Source of the DNA: Streptococcus sp. WM07
GTDB lineage: Bacteria > Bacillota > Bacilli > Lactobacillales > Streptococcaceae
Assembly (NCBI RefSeq): GCF_004570525.1
Contig: NZ_SPPZ01000008.1
Location: 1 to 35,429, forward strand
Direction: 5' to 3'
DNA: 35,429 nucleotides
The position numbers and the translations under genes are program-made. This document shows positions 1-7,702 of the stretch, piece after piece; within the stretch, counting starts at the first letter, position 1; the number at the start of each line of letters is the position of its first letter. The notes under the pieces are model-generated. The model made no database searches, was not told the origin of the DNA, and worked only from the letters and a program-made list of their open reading frames with translations.

Positions 1-1674
1 GTTAAGGTTTCTGAAAATCCAAGGCAAGCTGATAGTAATGAACCAACTCCGGCGGATCAAACGGTTAAGGTTGGTGAAACCCCATCAGCAGAGAAGTCAA
101 TCTCTAACTTGCCATCTCTCCCAGAAGGCACAACAGTATCCTTTGAAAGTCCAGTAGATACTGAGACAGCAGGGGATAAGCCAGCTACTGTAGTTGTGAC
201 TTACCCAGATGGCTCTCAAGATAAGGTTCCAGTAACGGTTAAGGTTTCTGAAACTCCAAGGCAAGCTGATAGTAATGAACCAACACCGGCAGATCAAACG
301 GTTAAGGTTGGTGAAACCCCATCAGCAGAGAAGTCAATCTCTAACTTGCCAGAGTTGCCAGCAGGCACAACAGTATCCTTTGAAACTCCAGTGGATACGA
401 CAACAGCAGGTAACAAACCAGTTACTGTAGTTGTGACTTATCCAGATGGTTCAACAGATAAGGTTCCAGTGACTGTTAAGGTTTCTGAAAATCCAAGGCA
501 AGCTGATAGTAATGAACCAACTCCGGCGGATCAAACGGTTAAGGTTGGTGAAACCCCATCAGCGGAGAAATCAATCTCTAACTTGCCATCTCTCCCAGAA
601 GGCACAACAGTATCCTTTGAAACTCCAGTGGATACGACAACAGCAGGTAACAAACCAGTTACTGTAGTTGTGACTTATCCAGATGGTTCAACAGATAAGG
701 TTACTGTGACTGTTAAGGTTGAAGATTCACGTACAGACGCAGATAAGAACAAGCTGGTTGGTCAAGAACAATCAGTGCTTGTAGGAGCTCAACCAGATCC
801 TAACAAGTCTATTTCTAATCTTCCAGAGTTACCAGCAGGAACGAAAGTATCCTTTGAAACACCGGTAGATACGACAACAGCAGGTAACAAACCAGTTACT
901 GTAGTTGTGACTTATCCAGATAGTTCAACAGATAAGGTTACTGTGACTGTCAAGGTTTCTGAAACTCCAAGGCAAGCTGAAACCAATGAACCAAACCCAG
1001 CGGATCCAACGGTTAAGGTTGGTGAAACACCATCAGCGGAGAAATCAATCTCTAACTTGCCAGAGTTACCAGCAGGAACGAAAGTATCCTTTGAAAGTCC
1101 AGTAGATACTAAGACAGCAGGCGATAAGCCAGCGGTAGTAGTTGTGACTTACCCAGATGGTTCAACAGATAAGGTTCCGGTAACTGTTAAGGTTGAAGAT
1201 CCACGTACAGACGCAGATAAGAACAAGCCGGTTGGTCAAGAACAATCAGTGCTTGTAGGAGCTCAACCAGATCCTAACAAGTCTATTTCTAATCTTCCAG
1301 AGTTACCAGCAGGAACGAAAGTATCCTTTGAAACACCGGTAGATACTACAACAGCGGGTGATAAGCTAGTTACTGTGGTTGTGACTTACCCAGATGGATC
1401 TCAAGATAAGATTGAAGTAACTATTAAGATTGTGACTTCAACAAAACCTGTTGATCCATCTAAACCTGAGGTGAAACCAGAAATGAAACCTCAAGTTTCA
1501 GATCAAAAATCTGAGATCAAAGAGTCATTGACTCAAATGAACACTAAATCTATGGACCAAGAAACTCTACCAAACACAGGTGAGGAATCTAATGCAGGTG
1601 CTGTAGCTCTTGGTGTCGGAATGCTTCTAGGAGCGGTTGGTCTTAAAGCAAGACGTCGTCTTACAGAAGACTAA
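1..1674 (+). CDS. Rib-repeat LPxTG-anchored surface protein, 3' part
   Basis: The frame is open from base 1, so the start lies outside the window; 557 codons are visible. They contain six tandem repeats of 79 residues of the Rib/alpha-like type (each with a TVKVGETP or SVLVGAQP strand, SISNLP, VSFE and VVVTYPDGS motifs). A short Pro/Lys linker (about residues 478-520 of the visible part), the sortase motif LPNTG at 1567-1581, a hydrophobic segment and the basic tail KARRRLTED follow. The protein should be covalently attached to peptidoglycan by sortase A. Rib-type domains in streptococci act as stalks that present an N-terminal adhesive domain, and repeat number varies between strains. The missing N-terminus carries the information on ligand, so function beyond surface display is not known. 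A hairpin terminator follows at once. Confidence 0.93.
   Translation, partial: VKVSENPRQADSNEPTPADQTVKVGETPSAEKSISNLPSLPEGTTVSFESPVDTETAGDKPATVVVTYPDGSQDKVPVTVKVSETPRQADSNEPTPADQTVKVGETPSAEKSISNLPELPAGTTVSFETPVDTTTAGNKPVTVVVTYPDGSTDKVPVTVKVSENPRQADSNEPTPADQTVKVGETPSAEKSISNLPSLPEGTTVSFETPVDTTTAGNKPVTVVVTYPDGSTDKVTVTVKVEDSRTDADKNKLVGQEQSVLVGAQPDPNKSISNLPELPAGTKVSFETPVDTTTAGNKPVTVVVTYPDSSTDKVTVTVKVSETPRQAETNEPNPADPTVKVGETPSAEKSISNLPELPAGTKVSFESPVDTKTAGDKPAVVVVTYPDGSTDKVPVTVKVEDPRTDADKNKPVGQEQSVLVGAQPDPNKSISNLPELPAGTKVSFETPVDTTTAGDKLVTVVVTYPDGSQDKIEVTIKIVTSTKPVDPSKPEVKPEMKPQVSDQKSEIKESLTQMNTKSMDQETLPNTGEESNAGAVALGVGMLLGAVGLKARRRLTED
10..1431 (+). repeat. Six tandem 237-bp Rib-type repeats
   Basis: Units start at 10, 247, 484, 721, 958 and 1195, each exactly 237 bp. 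Two kinds of first half exist: type A (SE-T/N-PRQA...KVGETPSAEK) in units 1, 2, 3 and 5, and type B (ED-S/P-RTDADKNK...LVGAQPDPNK) in units 4 and 6. The second half, from SISNLP onward, is nearly the same in all units, with swaps between SLPEGT and ELPAGT and between DTTTAGNK and DTxTAGDK. Confidence 0.93.
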
Positions 1675-1710
1675 TCTTTATAGTTTAGTTTTTCTACCTT
1701 GAGGTGATTA

Positions 1711-1757
1711 AAAGACTTCCTTTTGCTAGTTGTATAACTAGCAGGGAGGTCTTTTTT
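1711..1757 (+). terminator. Intrinsic terminator of the Rib-repeat gene
   Basis: A long stem pairs AAAGACTTCC with GGAGGTCTTT (one G-U pair) around an inner perfect hairpin GCTAGTT/AACTAGC, followed by a T-run. Confidence 0.85.
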
Positions 1758-2070
1758 GGTTGTGGCTTCTAGCCAGTTTTTCTCGAAGAGAAAAACAAGA
1801 AAACCACCAGCTATGCTGGTGGCTGACAAGGCTTTGAGCTTCCATTTCTTTTTCCTGATATAGTTGTTTAGTTGTAAGCGCCCAATAAATAGACAGTAAA
1901 CACCCTTCCCTCTGGAGTTATCCTTTGAGTCTATGACTTTGTTGGCAGCCCTATCGCTGCAGAGCAACTAGCAGAACTCGCTTATAATGGGCTATGTCTA
2001 TAAGATTGGCAATTAAAAACGAAATAAGAGTGGCCTTGTTATGGGCTGTGAGGAATCATTAAATTATAAT
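1758..2070. other. Intergenic stretch with a hairpin, no convincing gene
   Basis: A perfect hairpin CCACCAG-ctatg-CTGGTGG lies at 1804-1822. It resembles the end hairpins of IS200/IS605-type elements, but no transposase is present. A 98-codon minus-strand reading frame crosses this stretch; it runs through the terminator above and has no recognisable domain, so I do not call it a gene. No promoter with a target was found. Confidence 0.4.
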
Positions 2071-2097
2071 AAAAAAGTTTAAGTTAGACCTAAGCTT
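2071..2097 (-). terminator. Terminator of the VTC-DUF4956 operon
   Basis: Read on the minus strand, AAGCTTAGG pairs with CTTAAACTT (8 of 9 positions including a G-U pair) around a 5-nt loop, then six T. It begins two bases after the DUF4956 stop codon. Confidence 0.6.
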
Positions 2098-2098
2098 T

Positions 2099-2791
2099 TT
2101 AAAGTGTTTTGCGTTTTTGTGCGGTTTTGGTAATAGTGATTTCAACTTCTGGATCTAAGGCTGTCAAGGTGTCCATGATAGTCTTATCGTGAATCTCACC
2201 GTCAAACTCAACATCGTATTCGAGAATTAACTGATTGCCTTTTTTCTGAGATTTAAGGGAAATTAATTGGCTATCTGTGTGATGATTGGGGAAGTTTTTT
2301 TCTAAAAGTTCATGATAATCATAGTTACGGGGTAAGGTAATGTGCAGAATCCGTTTACTCCGATTGACCTTGGTAAAACTTGATTTTTCTAAACCAAAGA
2401 GCACGAGACAGATTAAAATGGTAAAACAGGTGGCTAGAAGTAAATAGCCCATTCCAGTTGCTAGCCCGATTGCAGTGGCAGTAAAAATGAGTAGGAGTTC
2501 TTTTGAACTGGCAGCTGCAGAACGAAAGCGAATAAGGCTGAAGGTACCGGCAACGGCAACTCCGGCACCTAGATTTCCATTGACCATGAAAATAATCATG
2601 GCAATGAGGGTTGGAAGCAAGGTCAGAGTCATGACAAATTCTTTAGTGTAGAAGGTGCGATACTTGTAGGCAGTTGCTAAGATGACTCCAAGAATGAGAC
2701 TTACCAATAAACTGGAGATAAGTGAGAGGATATTAACGTTTACGGTGTTAGTTGTGGAGGTAAAGACACTATTAAATAGAGTTTCTTGCAA
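2099..2791 (-). CDS. DUF4956 family membrane protein
   Basis: A protein of 230 aa. The first 135 residues hold about four hydrophobic membrane segments with a conserved-looking central stretch (GNLGAGVAVAG, then FSLIRFRS). The last 90 residues are a soluble alpha/beta tail with alternating strands such as ILHITLP and LEYDVEFDG. This is the arrangement of the DUF4956 family. Its start overlaps the end of the VTC-domain gene by 20 bp, so the two are translationally linked. DUF4956 genes are typically found beside bacterial VTC-domain genes. The biochemical role is not established; a membrane partner of the VTC protein is the natural inference. A terminator follows directly. Confidence 0.88.
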   Translation of the reverse strand: MQETLFNSVFTSTTNTVNVNILSLISSLLVSLILGVILATAYKYRTFYTKEFVMTLTLLPTLIAMIIFMVNGNLGAGVAVAGTFSLIRFRSAAASSKELLLIFTATAIGLATGMGYLLLATCFTILICLVLFGLEKSSFTKVNRSKRILHITLPRNYDYHELLEKNFPNHHTDSQLISLKSQKKGNQLILEYDVEFDGEIHDKTIMDTLTALDPEVEITITKTAQKRKTL

Positions 2792-3533
2792 GAGTCAGCT
2801 CCTCCTTGTTTAGGGTATTAGCGAGGCGATAAGCCGTTCCATATTTTGAGAAAGATTCTTGTACAATATCATATGTTTTGAAGATTTCTGTCAACCATTG
2901 TGGGCATTCACCAGGAACTTTTACTTCCATAATGACCTTAGAAGGATCTAACAAAGCAGCTCCGAATTTACCTGCAGAAAGGGAAAGGTCCCAATCACGA
3001 TACAGGAGATTTTGGTCAATAGTAATACGGACATCAGAACCATTTTTACCTCGGAAAGAAATGCGATCATAGTAGATGTACATTTTGGGTTGAATATGAC
3101 CGTAACGCTTTCGGATAGTTGTTAAATCTGATTGGACTGGCTCCTCTATGTCTAGGTCTTGGTATTCGTCAAGGAGAGATAAGCTCGTGCTAACATAGCT
3201 TGCAATGGTATTAGCAGTAGCTGTTAAACGATTTTTATAGCCAATGCCATCAATTTTCTTTTTAATCTCTAAAAAGGCTTTACTGGTAGCTTGGGGATTT
3301 GCATCGTAGATGCGCATGCGGACTTTTTCTCGGGCATGTTGTTTAGCAATGGAATCTTGGATAAGGTCAAAGTTTTCGGTATCAAAGTAGATATTGGTGA
3401 TTGTGGAAGTGGCGTAGGTATCTTCTTCAATGTAACTTTTTAAATCTGCCAATAATTGTGGTAACAAACTTTTTTTAATAATATATTTGGTTTCAATCCG
3501 TTCAAATTGCTTCTGAATAATCTTGATTGCCAT
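2772..3533 (-). CDS. VTC-domain polyphosphate polymerase-like protein
   Basis: This 253-aa protein matches the VTC domain, a triphosphate-tunnel fold whose yeast member (Vtc4) makes inorganic polyphosphate from ATP. The basic and acidic tunnel motifs are visible in the expected order: ERIETKYI near residue 11, EKVRMRIYD near 70, FLEIKKK near 87, YYDRISFRG near 154, VRITIDQN near 167 and IMEVKVPG near 200. There is no membrane segment, so it should act on the cytosolic side, probably with the DUF4956 protein encoded next. The start at 3533 has an AAAGGG ribosome-binding site. Whether bacterial members make polyphosphate, or use another substrate, is not settled. A CotH-type third gene, often seen with this pair, is absent here. 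Confidence 0.88.
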   Translation of the reverse strand: MAIKIIQKQFERIETKYIIKKSLLPQLLADLKSYIEEDTYATSTITNIYFDTENFDLIQDSIAKQHAREKVRMRIYDANPQATSKAFLEIKKKIDGIGYKNRLTATANTIASYVSTSLSLLDEYQDLDIEEPVQSDLTTIRKRYGHIQPKMYIYYDRISFRGKNGSDVRITIDQNLLYRDWDLSLSAGKFGAALLDPSKVIMEVKVPGECPQWLTEIFKTYDIVQESFSKYGTAYRLANTLNKEELTLARNSI

Positions 3534-3601
3534 TGGTATTCCCTTTCATTTTTTCTGAAAATAGAATAACGAGTTTGACTTAAAGCAAGCTAAAGGAAAG
3601 G

Positions 3602-5122
3602 TTAAAGAAAACTAAAAGGGAGTTCTTCTAGCCCCTGAGGAGTGACCTGATAAAGTTTGTCACAAACTTGGGAGAGAAATCGGCGATCATGGGAAACGCA
3701 AATGAATCCCCCTGGGTACTGTTGGAATAATTGGCGAACTTCGGGTTGAGAGGTTGGGGAGAAGTTGCGGCTTGGTTCGTCAAGAATTAGAAAATTTGCT
3801 TTATCTAAAACCATCTTAGCTAGTAAGATCTTGGCTTGTTGACCTCCTGATAAATCTTTGATGGCTTGGTGCATTTCATCACGGCTAAATTGGAGGTTGG
3901 CTAGGTAGGTTTGCGCCTGCCCTGTTTGTTGAGTTTGAAGAAATTTGAGTGGATTGGATTCCATATCCAGAAAAAGCTTATAGTTTTGGGGCATATAGCC
4001 TAATTGTAGATCAGATTGATGCTGCAGTTTCTGGTAGATGATATTTAATAAGGTAGATTTCCCTACCCCATTCGCACCAGTCAAACCAATTTTTTCTTGT
4101 CCGCGTACTTGTAGGTTGACCTCATGGATGAGAGTTTGAACTTGTTGCTTCAGTTGAAGCTGATTTAAATCAAGGATGATTTTAGATTTGGGGGAGTGGT
4201 TGAATATTAGAAAAGAAAATTTCAATCGTCTCTTCGTTAAGAGGTCTTTCTGTCAGTTGTTTTTGCTGGCGATCAAGATTTCTTTCTTTAGAAAGGACAC
4301 TTTTCATTTTTTTGGCAGCCAATCTTCCCGCGGTAGCATCGTGGGTATTGAGGACATTGTGACGAACCTGAGATTTTTGACGTTGATGACGCTGGAGTGC
4401 TTTATCAAAATCCTTGCGATTATTTTGTGCTTGCTTTTGCTGTTTGTAGTAGGTAGCTTTTCGCCCTTCCCGATAGGCTTGGTAGTCCAACTGTTGAACA
4501 GTTGTTTGCGCCATTTTTCGTTTTTTAAAGGATTCTAAGTGAATGATCTTAGTGGTTAGTTTTTCTAAAAATTGTTCGTCGTGGGATACAAAAAGGATAG
4601 CTTGTGGACACTGGGCTAGGTAATTTTCTAACCAAATCAGGGTTTCTAAGTCTAGGTCATTAGAGGGTTCGTCCATGAAAATGATATCACTCGGAATGAG
4701 AGGGTCTTTAGGAGTTGTACCTTGAGTTTTTCGCCACCCGATAAAGATGCTAGGGTCTGGGAGCTCGCAAAACGTTCGCTGTTAAAATGAAGTTCCTCTG
4801 CAAGCCGGTATAAGATCGCGTAATCTAAGTCGATCTCCGAATCTGCAAAGAAGTATTCATTTAAGGTTAGCTGTTCGAACTTGGGGTCTAGTTGCTGGGG
4901 AATATAAACAGAGGCAGCATAATCTCGTTGAATGTGACCACTGATTTCTAAATAAGGAGTTAGCGTTTGATCGCCTAGCAGGACTTTTAGAAGACTGGAT
5001 TTACCATTTCCTTCCTCACCGATAATACCGATTTTATCACCAGCTTCGACGATGAGGTTGAGATCGGAAACCAGTCTCCGAAGATTTTTAGTCTGTGTTA
5101 ATGTATCATATGTTACAGAAAA
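3602..5122 (-). pseudogene. Broken ABC-F ATPase gene (two frameshifts, start lost)
   Basis: Three consecutive frames together rebuild one two-domain ABC-F protein of about 500 aa. Frame 1 (5122 to about 4700) has Walker A GEEGNGKSS and signature LSGGEKLK. Frame 2 (from about 4700 to 4182) has Walker B IIFMDEPSNDLD, the H-loop VSHDEQF and the long charged linker. Frame 3 (about 4200-3602) has Walker A GANGVGKST, signature LSGGQQAK and LILDEPSRNFSP. The first shift lies near 4690-4715; the second is an extra base in a run of five G at 4190-4194 (plus strand), since removing one restores QPLPKSKIILDL. No start codon is found between the last in-frame stop (5123-5125) and the first ABC motif. ABC-F proteins act on the ribosome, and many protect it from antibiotics; there is no transmembrane domain. 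The subfamily cannot be named. Confidence 0.82.
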
Positions 5123-5226
5123 TTACAGGAGTAACACAGTATTTTTAAGATGAGCTTGAGATGCTTTTTTTCGAAAAAAATTATGATAGGATAGAGTTAT
5201 AAAGTTTAGAAAGAGAACGAGACAAC

Positions 5227-6486
5227 ATGAAATTCAATAAAAAAATTATTCTTGCATCCAGCTTGCTTCTTTCAGTATTTGCTGGAAATAATGATACGCA
5301 AGCGACGGAACAAGATGGGAACTGGACTCCACGTACAACGGAACAAATCCGTGATAACCTAGTTCGTGAGAATGATACCTTAGTTTATATAGTTCAATAT
5401 GGAGATACTCTTGGACAAATCGCTGAAGCTATGGGTGTTGATATGGCAGTCCTAGCTCGTTTGAACCAGATTGAAAATGTCAATGTTATCCAGCCAGGAA
5501 TGTTGCTTCGTGTAACGGTGAATGCTAATAATCAACCATTAACTTTTGAAGTGATTAACCCACAAGTGGAGGGACCTGCTTCTCATGTGGCAAGTGTTGA
5601 TTTGACAACTCAAGAAATCTATACGCAAGACCAGGTGATTCCAATGTCACAAACGGTTGCAACAATTGTAGAAGAGGATAGGGGTCCTACTTATATGGCG
5701 ACTCAACCGCCAGCAGTAAACCCAGCCTTAGAGCAAGCTTCTGAAGTTGTAAATACGAACTTTGTGGCGGCAAGTACTGATTCCGAGGTTCCTGCTGCTG
5801 AAACTTCTGCAGTGTCTACAGCTCCTGTAGTTGAAGCTAGTCAGACAGCACCAGTTGTAGAAGCTCCAGTGCCTGCACAATCAGCACCTGCTCCAGCTGT
5901 AGAAGCTCCAGCGCCTGCACAATCAGCCCCAGCTCCAGCTGTAGAAGCCCCAGCTCCAGCTCCTGTTGCTGAAACTCCAGCACCAGTAGAACAGCCTGTT
6001 GAAGAAGCGACTCAACCAGCTGAAGAATTGCTTGCAGATCACGAGCATGATCATTCCCATGATGTAGTTGAGACTCCGGCTCAGCCTGTAGAACAACCGG
6101 TAGCTGAACCTTCAGCACCAGCTCAAACGGTTACACCGGTTGATACTTCTGGTCTTCAGCCAGTTGCCGCTAACTTCATGCAAGATATTGCAAATCAGTT
6201 TGGAATCACGGATTATTCAAAATTCCGTGCTGGTGACCAAGATCATGGACGTGGACTTGCGGTAGATGCAATGGTCTACAACGATGCAGCTCTTGGTAAT
6301 CAAGTTGCTCAATATGCTGTTGATAACATCAATAATGCAAACATTTCTTATATTATTTGGCAACAACGTTTCTATTCACCAGTGAATAATATTTATGGTC
6401 CGGCTAATACTTGGAATTTAATGCCAGATCGCGGTAGTGTAACAGCTAACCACTATGACCATGTACACGTGTCCTTTAACGGATAA
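5227..6486 (+). CDS. sip: Sip-like LysM surface/secreted protein
   Basis: This 419-aa protein resembles the group B streptococcal surface immunogenic protein Sip in layout and in its C-terminus. A signal peptide ends near A26 (DTQA/TEQD). A LysM peptidoglycan-binding domain covers about 52-98 (YIVQYGDTLGQIA). A long Pro/Ala/Glu-rich linker spans about 180-305 and has a His-rich patch (DHEHDHSHD). A compact C-terminal domain covers about 310-419. That last domain has H340, D347 and an H412-V-H414 motif, the spacing of LAS-type zinc peptidases (HxxxxxxD and HxH), and ends in the NHYDHVHVSF motif typical of Sip. There is no LPxTG, so attachment should be through LysM. Enzyme activity of Sip C-terminal domains is not established. 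A possible -10 (TATGAT, 5182-5187) lies upstream, without a good -35. Confidence 0.88.
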   Translation: MKFNKKIILASSLLLSVFAGNNDTQATEQDGNWTPRTTEQIRDNLVRENDTLVYIVQYGDTLGQIAEAMGVDMAVLARLNQIENVNVIQPGMLLRVTVNANNQPLTFEVINPQVEGPASHVASVDLTTQEIYTQDQVIPMSQTVATIVEEDRGPTYMATQPPAVNPALEQASEVVNTNFVAASTDSEVPAAETSAVSTAPVVEASQTAPVVEAPVPAQSAPAPAVEAPAPAQSAPAPAVEAPAPAPVAETPAPVEQPVEEATQPAEELLADHEHDHSHDVVETPAQPVEQPVAEPSAPAQTVTPVDTSGLQPVAANFMQDIANQFGITDYSKFRAGDQDHGRGLAVDAMVYNDAALGNQVAQYAVDNINNANISYIIWQQRFYSPVNNIYGPANTWNLMPDRGSVTANHYDHVHVSFNG

Positions 6487-6497
6487 GAAAGATGATG

Positions 6498-6523
6498 CAG
6501 CCAGCTTTTGCTGGCTGTTTTTT
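6498..6523 (+). terminator. Terminator after sip
   Basis: CAGCCAGC and GCTGGCTG form a perfect 8-bp stem with a TTTT loop and a run of six T. The ribosome-binding site GGAGG of the next gene follows immediately at 6524-6528. Confidence 0.85.
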
Positions 6524-6532
6524 GGAGGTTTT

Positions 6533-7615
6533 ATGGCAGATTTAAGAGATATGTATACGGAGGAGAAGTTAAAGGAGATTGCGGCTGTTTTTGAGGCGGT
6601 TGAATCTACATTTCCGACTGCCACATTTTTAACGGATGTTCAGAAAGATGGGTGGGAAGAGCTCACTCTGAGGGAGCGCCATGAGCGTTTGGCGCGTGTA
6701 TTGATGGTGTGTTTGGCACGTCCTTTTCATCAGGTTGCTTCTTTTTTGCAGGAGGTGGGCTCCAAAGTTCAAGGTTTTACTTGGTTGTTTCTTCCAGATT
6801 TAGTTTCTCTTTTTGGGTTAGAGGATTTTCAGGCTTCTATGCAGACACTTGAGGTTTTAACGGAGTCGTCTTCAGCGGAGTTTGCCATCCGCCCTTTTTT
6901 GATGTTGGATTTTCTTAATACTTTTGAGCAAATGAAGTTTTGGGCAGTGTCTTCGAATGAGCATCATCGACGTTTAGCAAGTGAGGGCTTGCGTCCAAAT
7001 TTACCTTGGGGTAAAAAAATTTCAGGTTTAGATCAGTATCGGCTTCAGATTTGGGCGCTACTAGAAACATTAAAGGGGGATTCTTCTCTTTATGTTCGAA
7101 AGTCTGTAGCCAATCATTTAAATGACTGGACACGGATTCATCCAGACCAAGTGTTAGATTTGTTGGAATCCTGGCAGGGATCTTCCAAGGAGACGGATTG
7201 GATTATCAAGCGAGCTGCGAGAAATTTGCTGAAGGCCGGACATCCACGGGCACTTGCTCTTTTTGGTTATGAGAGCCGGCAGGATGTGGAGCGGGTCTTT
7301 TGGTCTTTTCCCAATCAGATTGAAAGTGGAGAACACATGGTTCTGGACTATGAGGTTCAATTGACGCAAAAGGGACCTTTGCGTTTGGAGTTGCAAGTGG
7401 ATTTTATGAAATCGAATGGCAAGCAGTCGTCCAAAACGTTTATGCTCAGAGATCGGGAGGCAACTATTTTACAGGGGCAGTGGACTTATGACTGGGTGGA
7501 TAAAACCACACGGAAACATTGGAATGGTCAGCATAGCTTGCGTTTGCTTTTAAACGGTCAAGTGTTGGATGAAGGTTGGATTGAGGTTTCTGGGTTTGAC
7601 CATAAGAAAAAATGA
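6533..7615 (+). CDS. alkC: AlkC-like DNA alkylation repair glycosylase
   Basis: A protein of 360 aa from the ATG at 6533, which has GGAGG five bases upstream; an earlier in-frame ATG lies inside sip and has no such site. The N-terminal 240 residues are helical HEAT-like repeats with motifs typical of AlkC: RRLASEGLRPNLPW near 142 and YVRKSVANHLND near 185. AlkC enzymes remove N3-alkylated purines from DNA without flipping the base. Residues from about 250 to 360 are rich in beta strands (HMVLDYEVQL, LRLELQVDFM, LRLLLNGQVL) and fit the Ig-like C-terminal domain found in part of the AlkC family. It follows sip directly after a terminator; transcription may come from partial readthrough. I judge AlkC more likely than AlkD from these motifs. 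Confidence 0.82.
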   Translation: MADLRDMYTEEKLKEIAAVFEAVESTFPTATFLTDVQKDGWEELTLRERHERLARVLMVCLARPFHQVASFLQEVGSKVQGFTWLFLPDLVSLFGLEDFQASMQTLEVLTESSSAEFAIRPFLMLDFLNTFEQMKFWAVSSNEHHRRLASEGLRPNLPWGKKISGLDQYRLQIWALLETLKGDSSLYVRKSVANHLNDWTRIHPDQVLDLLESWQGSSKETDWIIKRAARNLLKAGHPRALALFGYESRQDVERVFWSFPNQIESGEHMVLDYEVQLTQKGPLRLELQVDFMKSNGKQSSKTFMLRDREATILQGQWTYDWVDKTTRKHWNGQHSLRLLLNGQVLDEGWIEVSGFDHKKK

Positions 7616-7664
7616 TGAGCTTCTTCAAAGATGGTAATTGGTCAAAGTTGGTTCTCTATGTTAG

Positions 7665-7670
7665 GATAAT
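7665..7670 (+). promoter_or_regulatory. Possible -10 element before the M20 peptidase gene
   Basis: GATAAT within TAGGATAATAG lies 32 bp before the start codon. No good -35 lies at 16-18 bp, so this is weak. Confidence 0.3.
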
Positions 7671-7702
7671 AGTATTGAAATCATGAAAGTGAAGGGATGA
7701 CC

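Noticed and set aside
1804-1822. IS200/IS605 end
   Set aside because: Only a single hairpin is present; no transposase and no second end were found, so it is only mentioned in the intergenic entry.
1671-1967. 98-codon minus-strand frame after the Rib-repeat gene
   Set aside because: It covers a clear terminator and a hairpin, has no ribosome-binding site and no domain; likely spurious.
5111-5127. WalR-type direct repeat (minus strand TGTAAT, then TGTAAC) upstream of sip
   Set aside because: The spacer is four bases, not the usual five, and it is about 70 bp from the weak promoter; not enough to call.
6455-6532. Longer start for the AlkC-like protein inside sip
   Set aside because: No ribosome-binding site, and it would cross the sip terminator; the ATG at 6533 has GGAGG.
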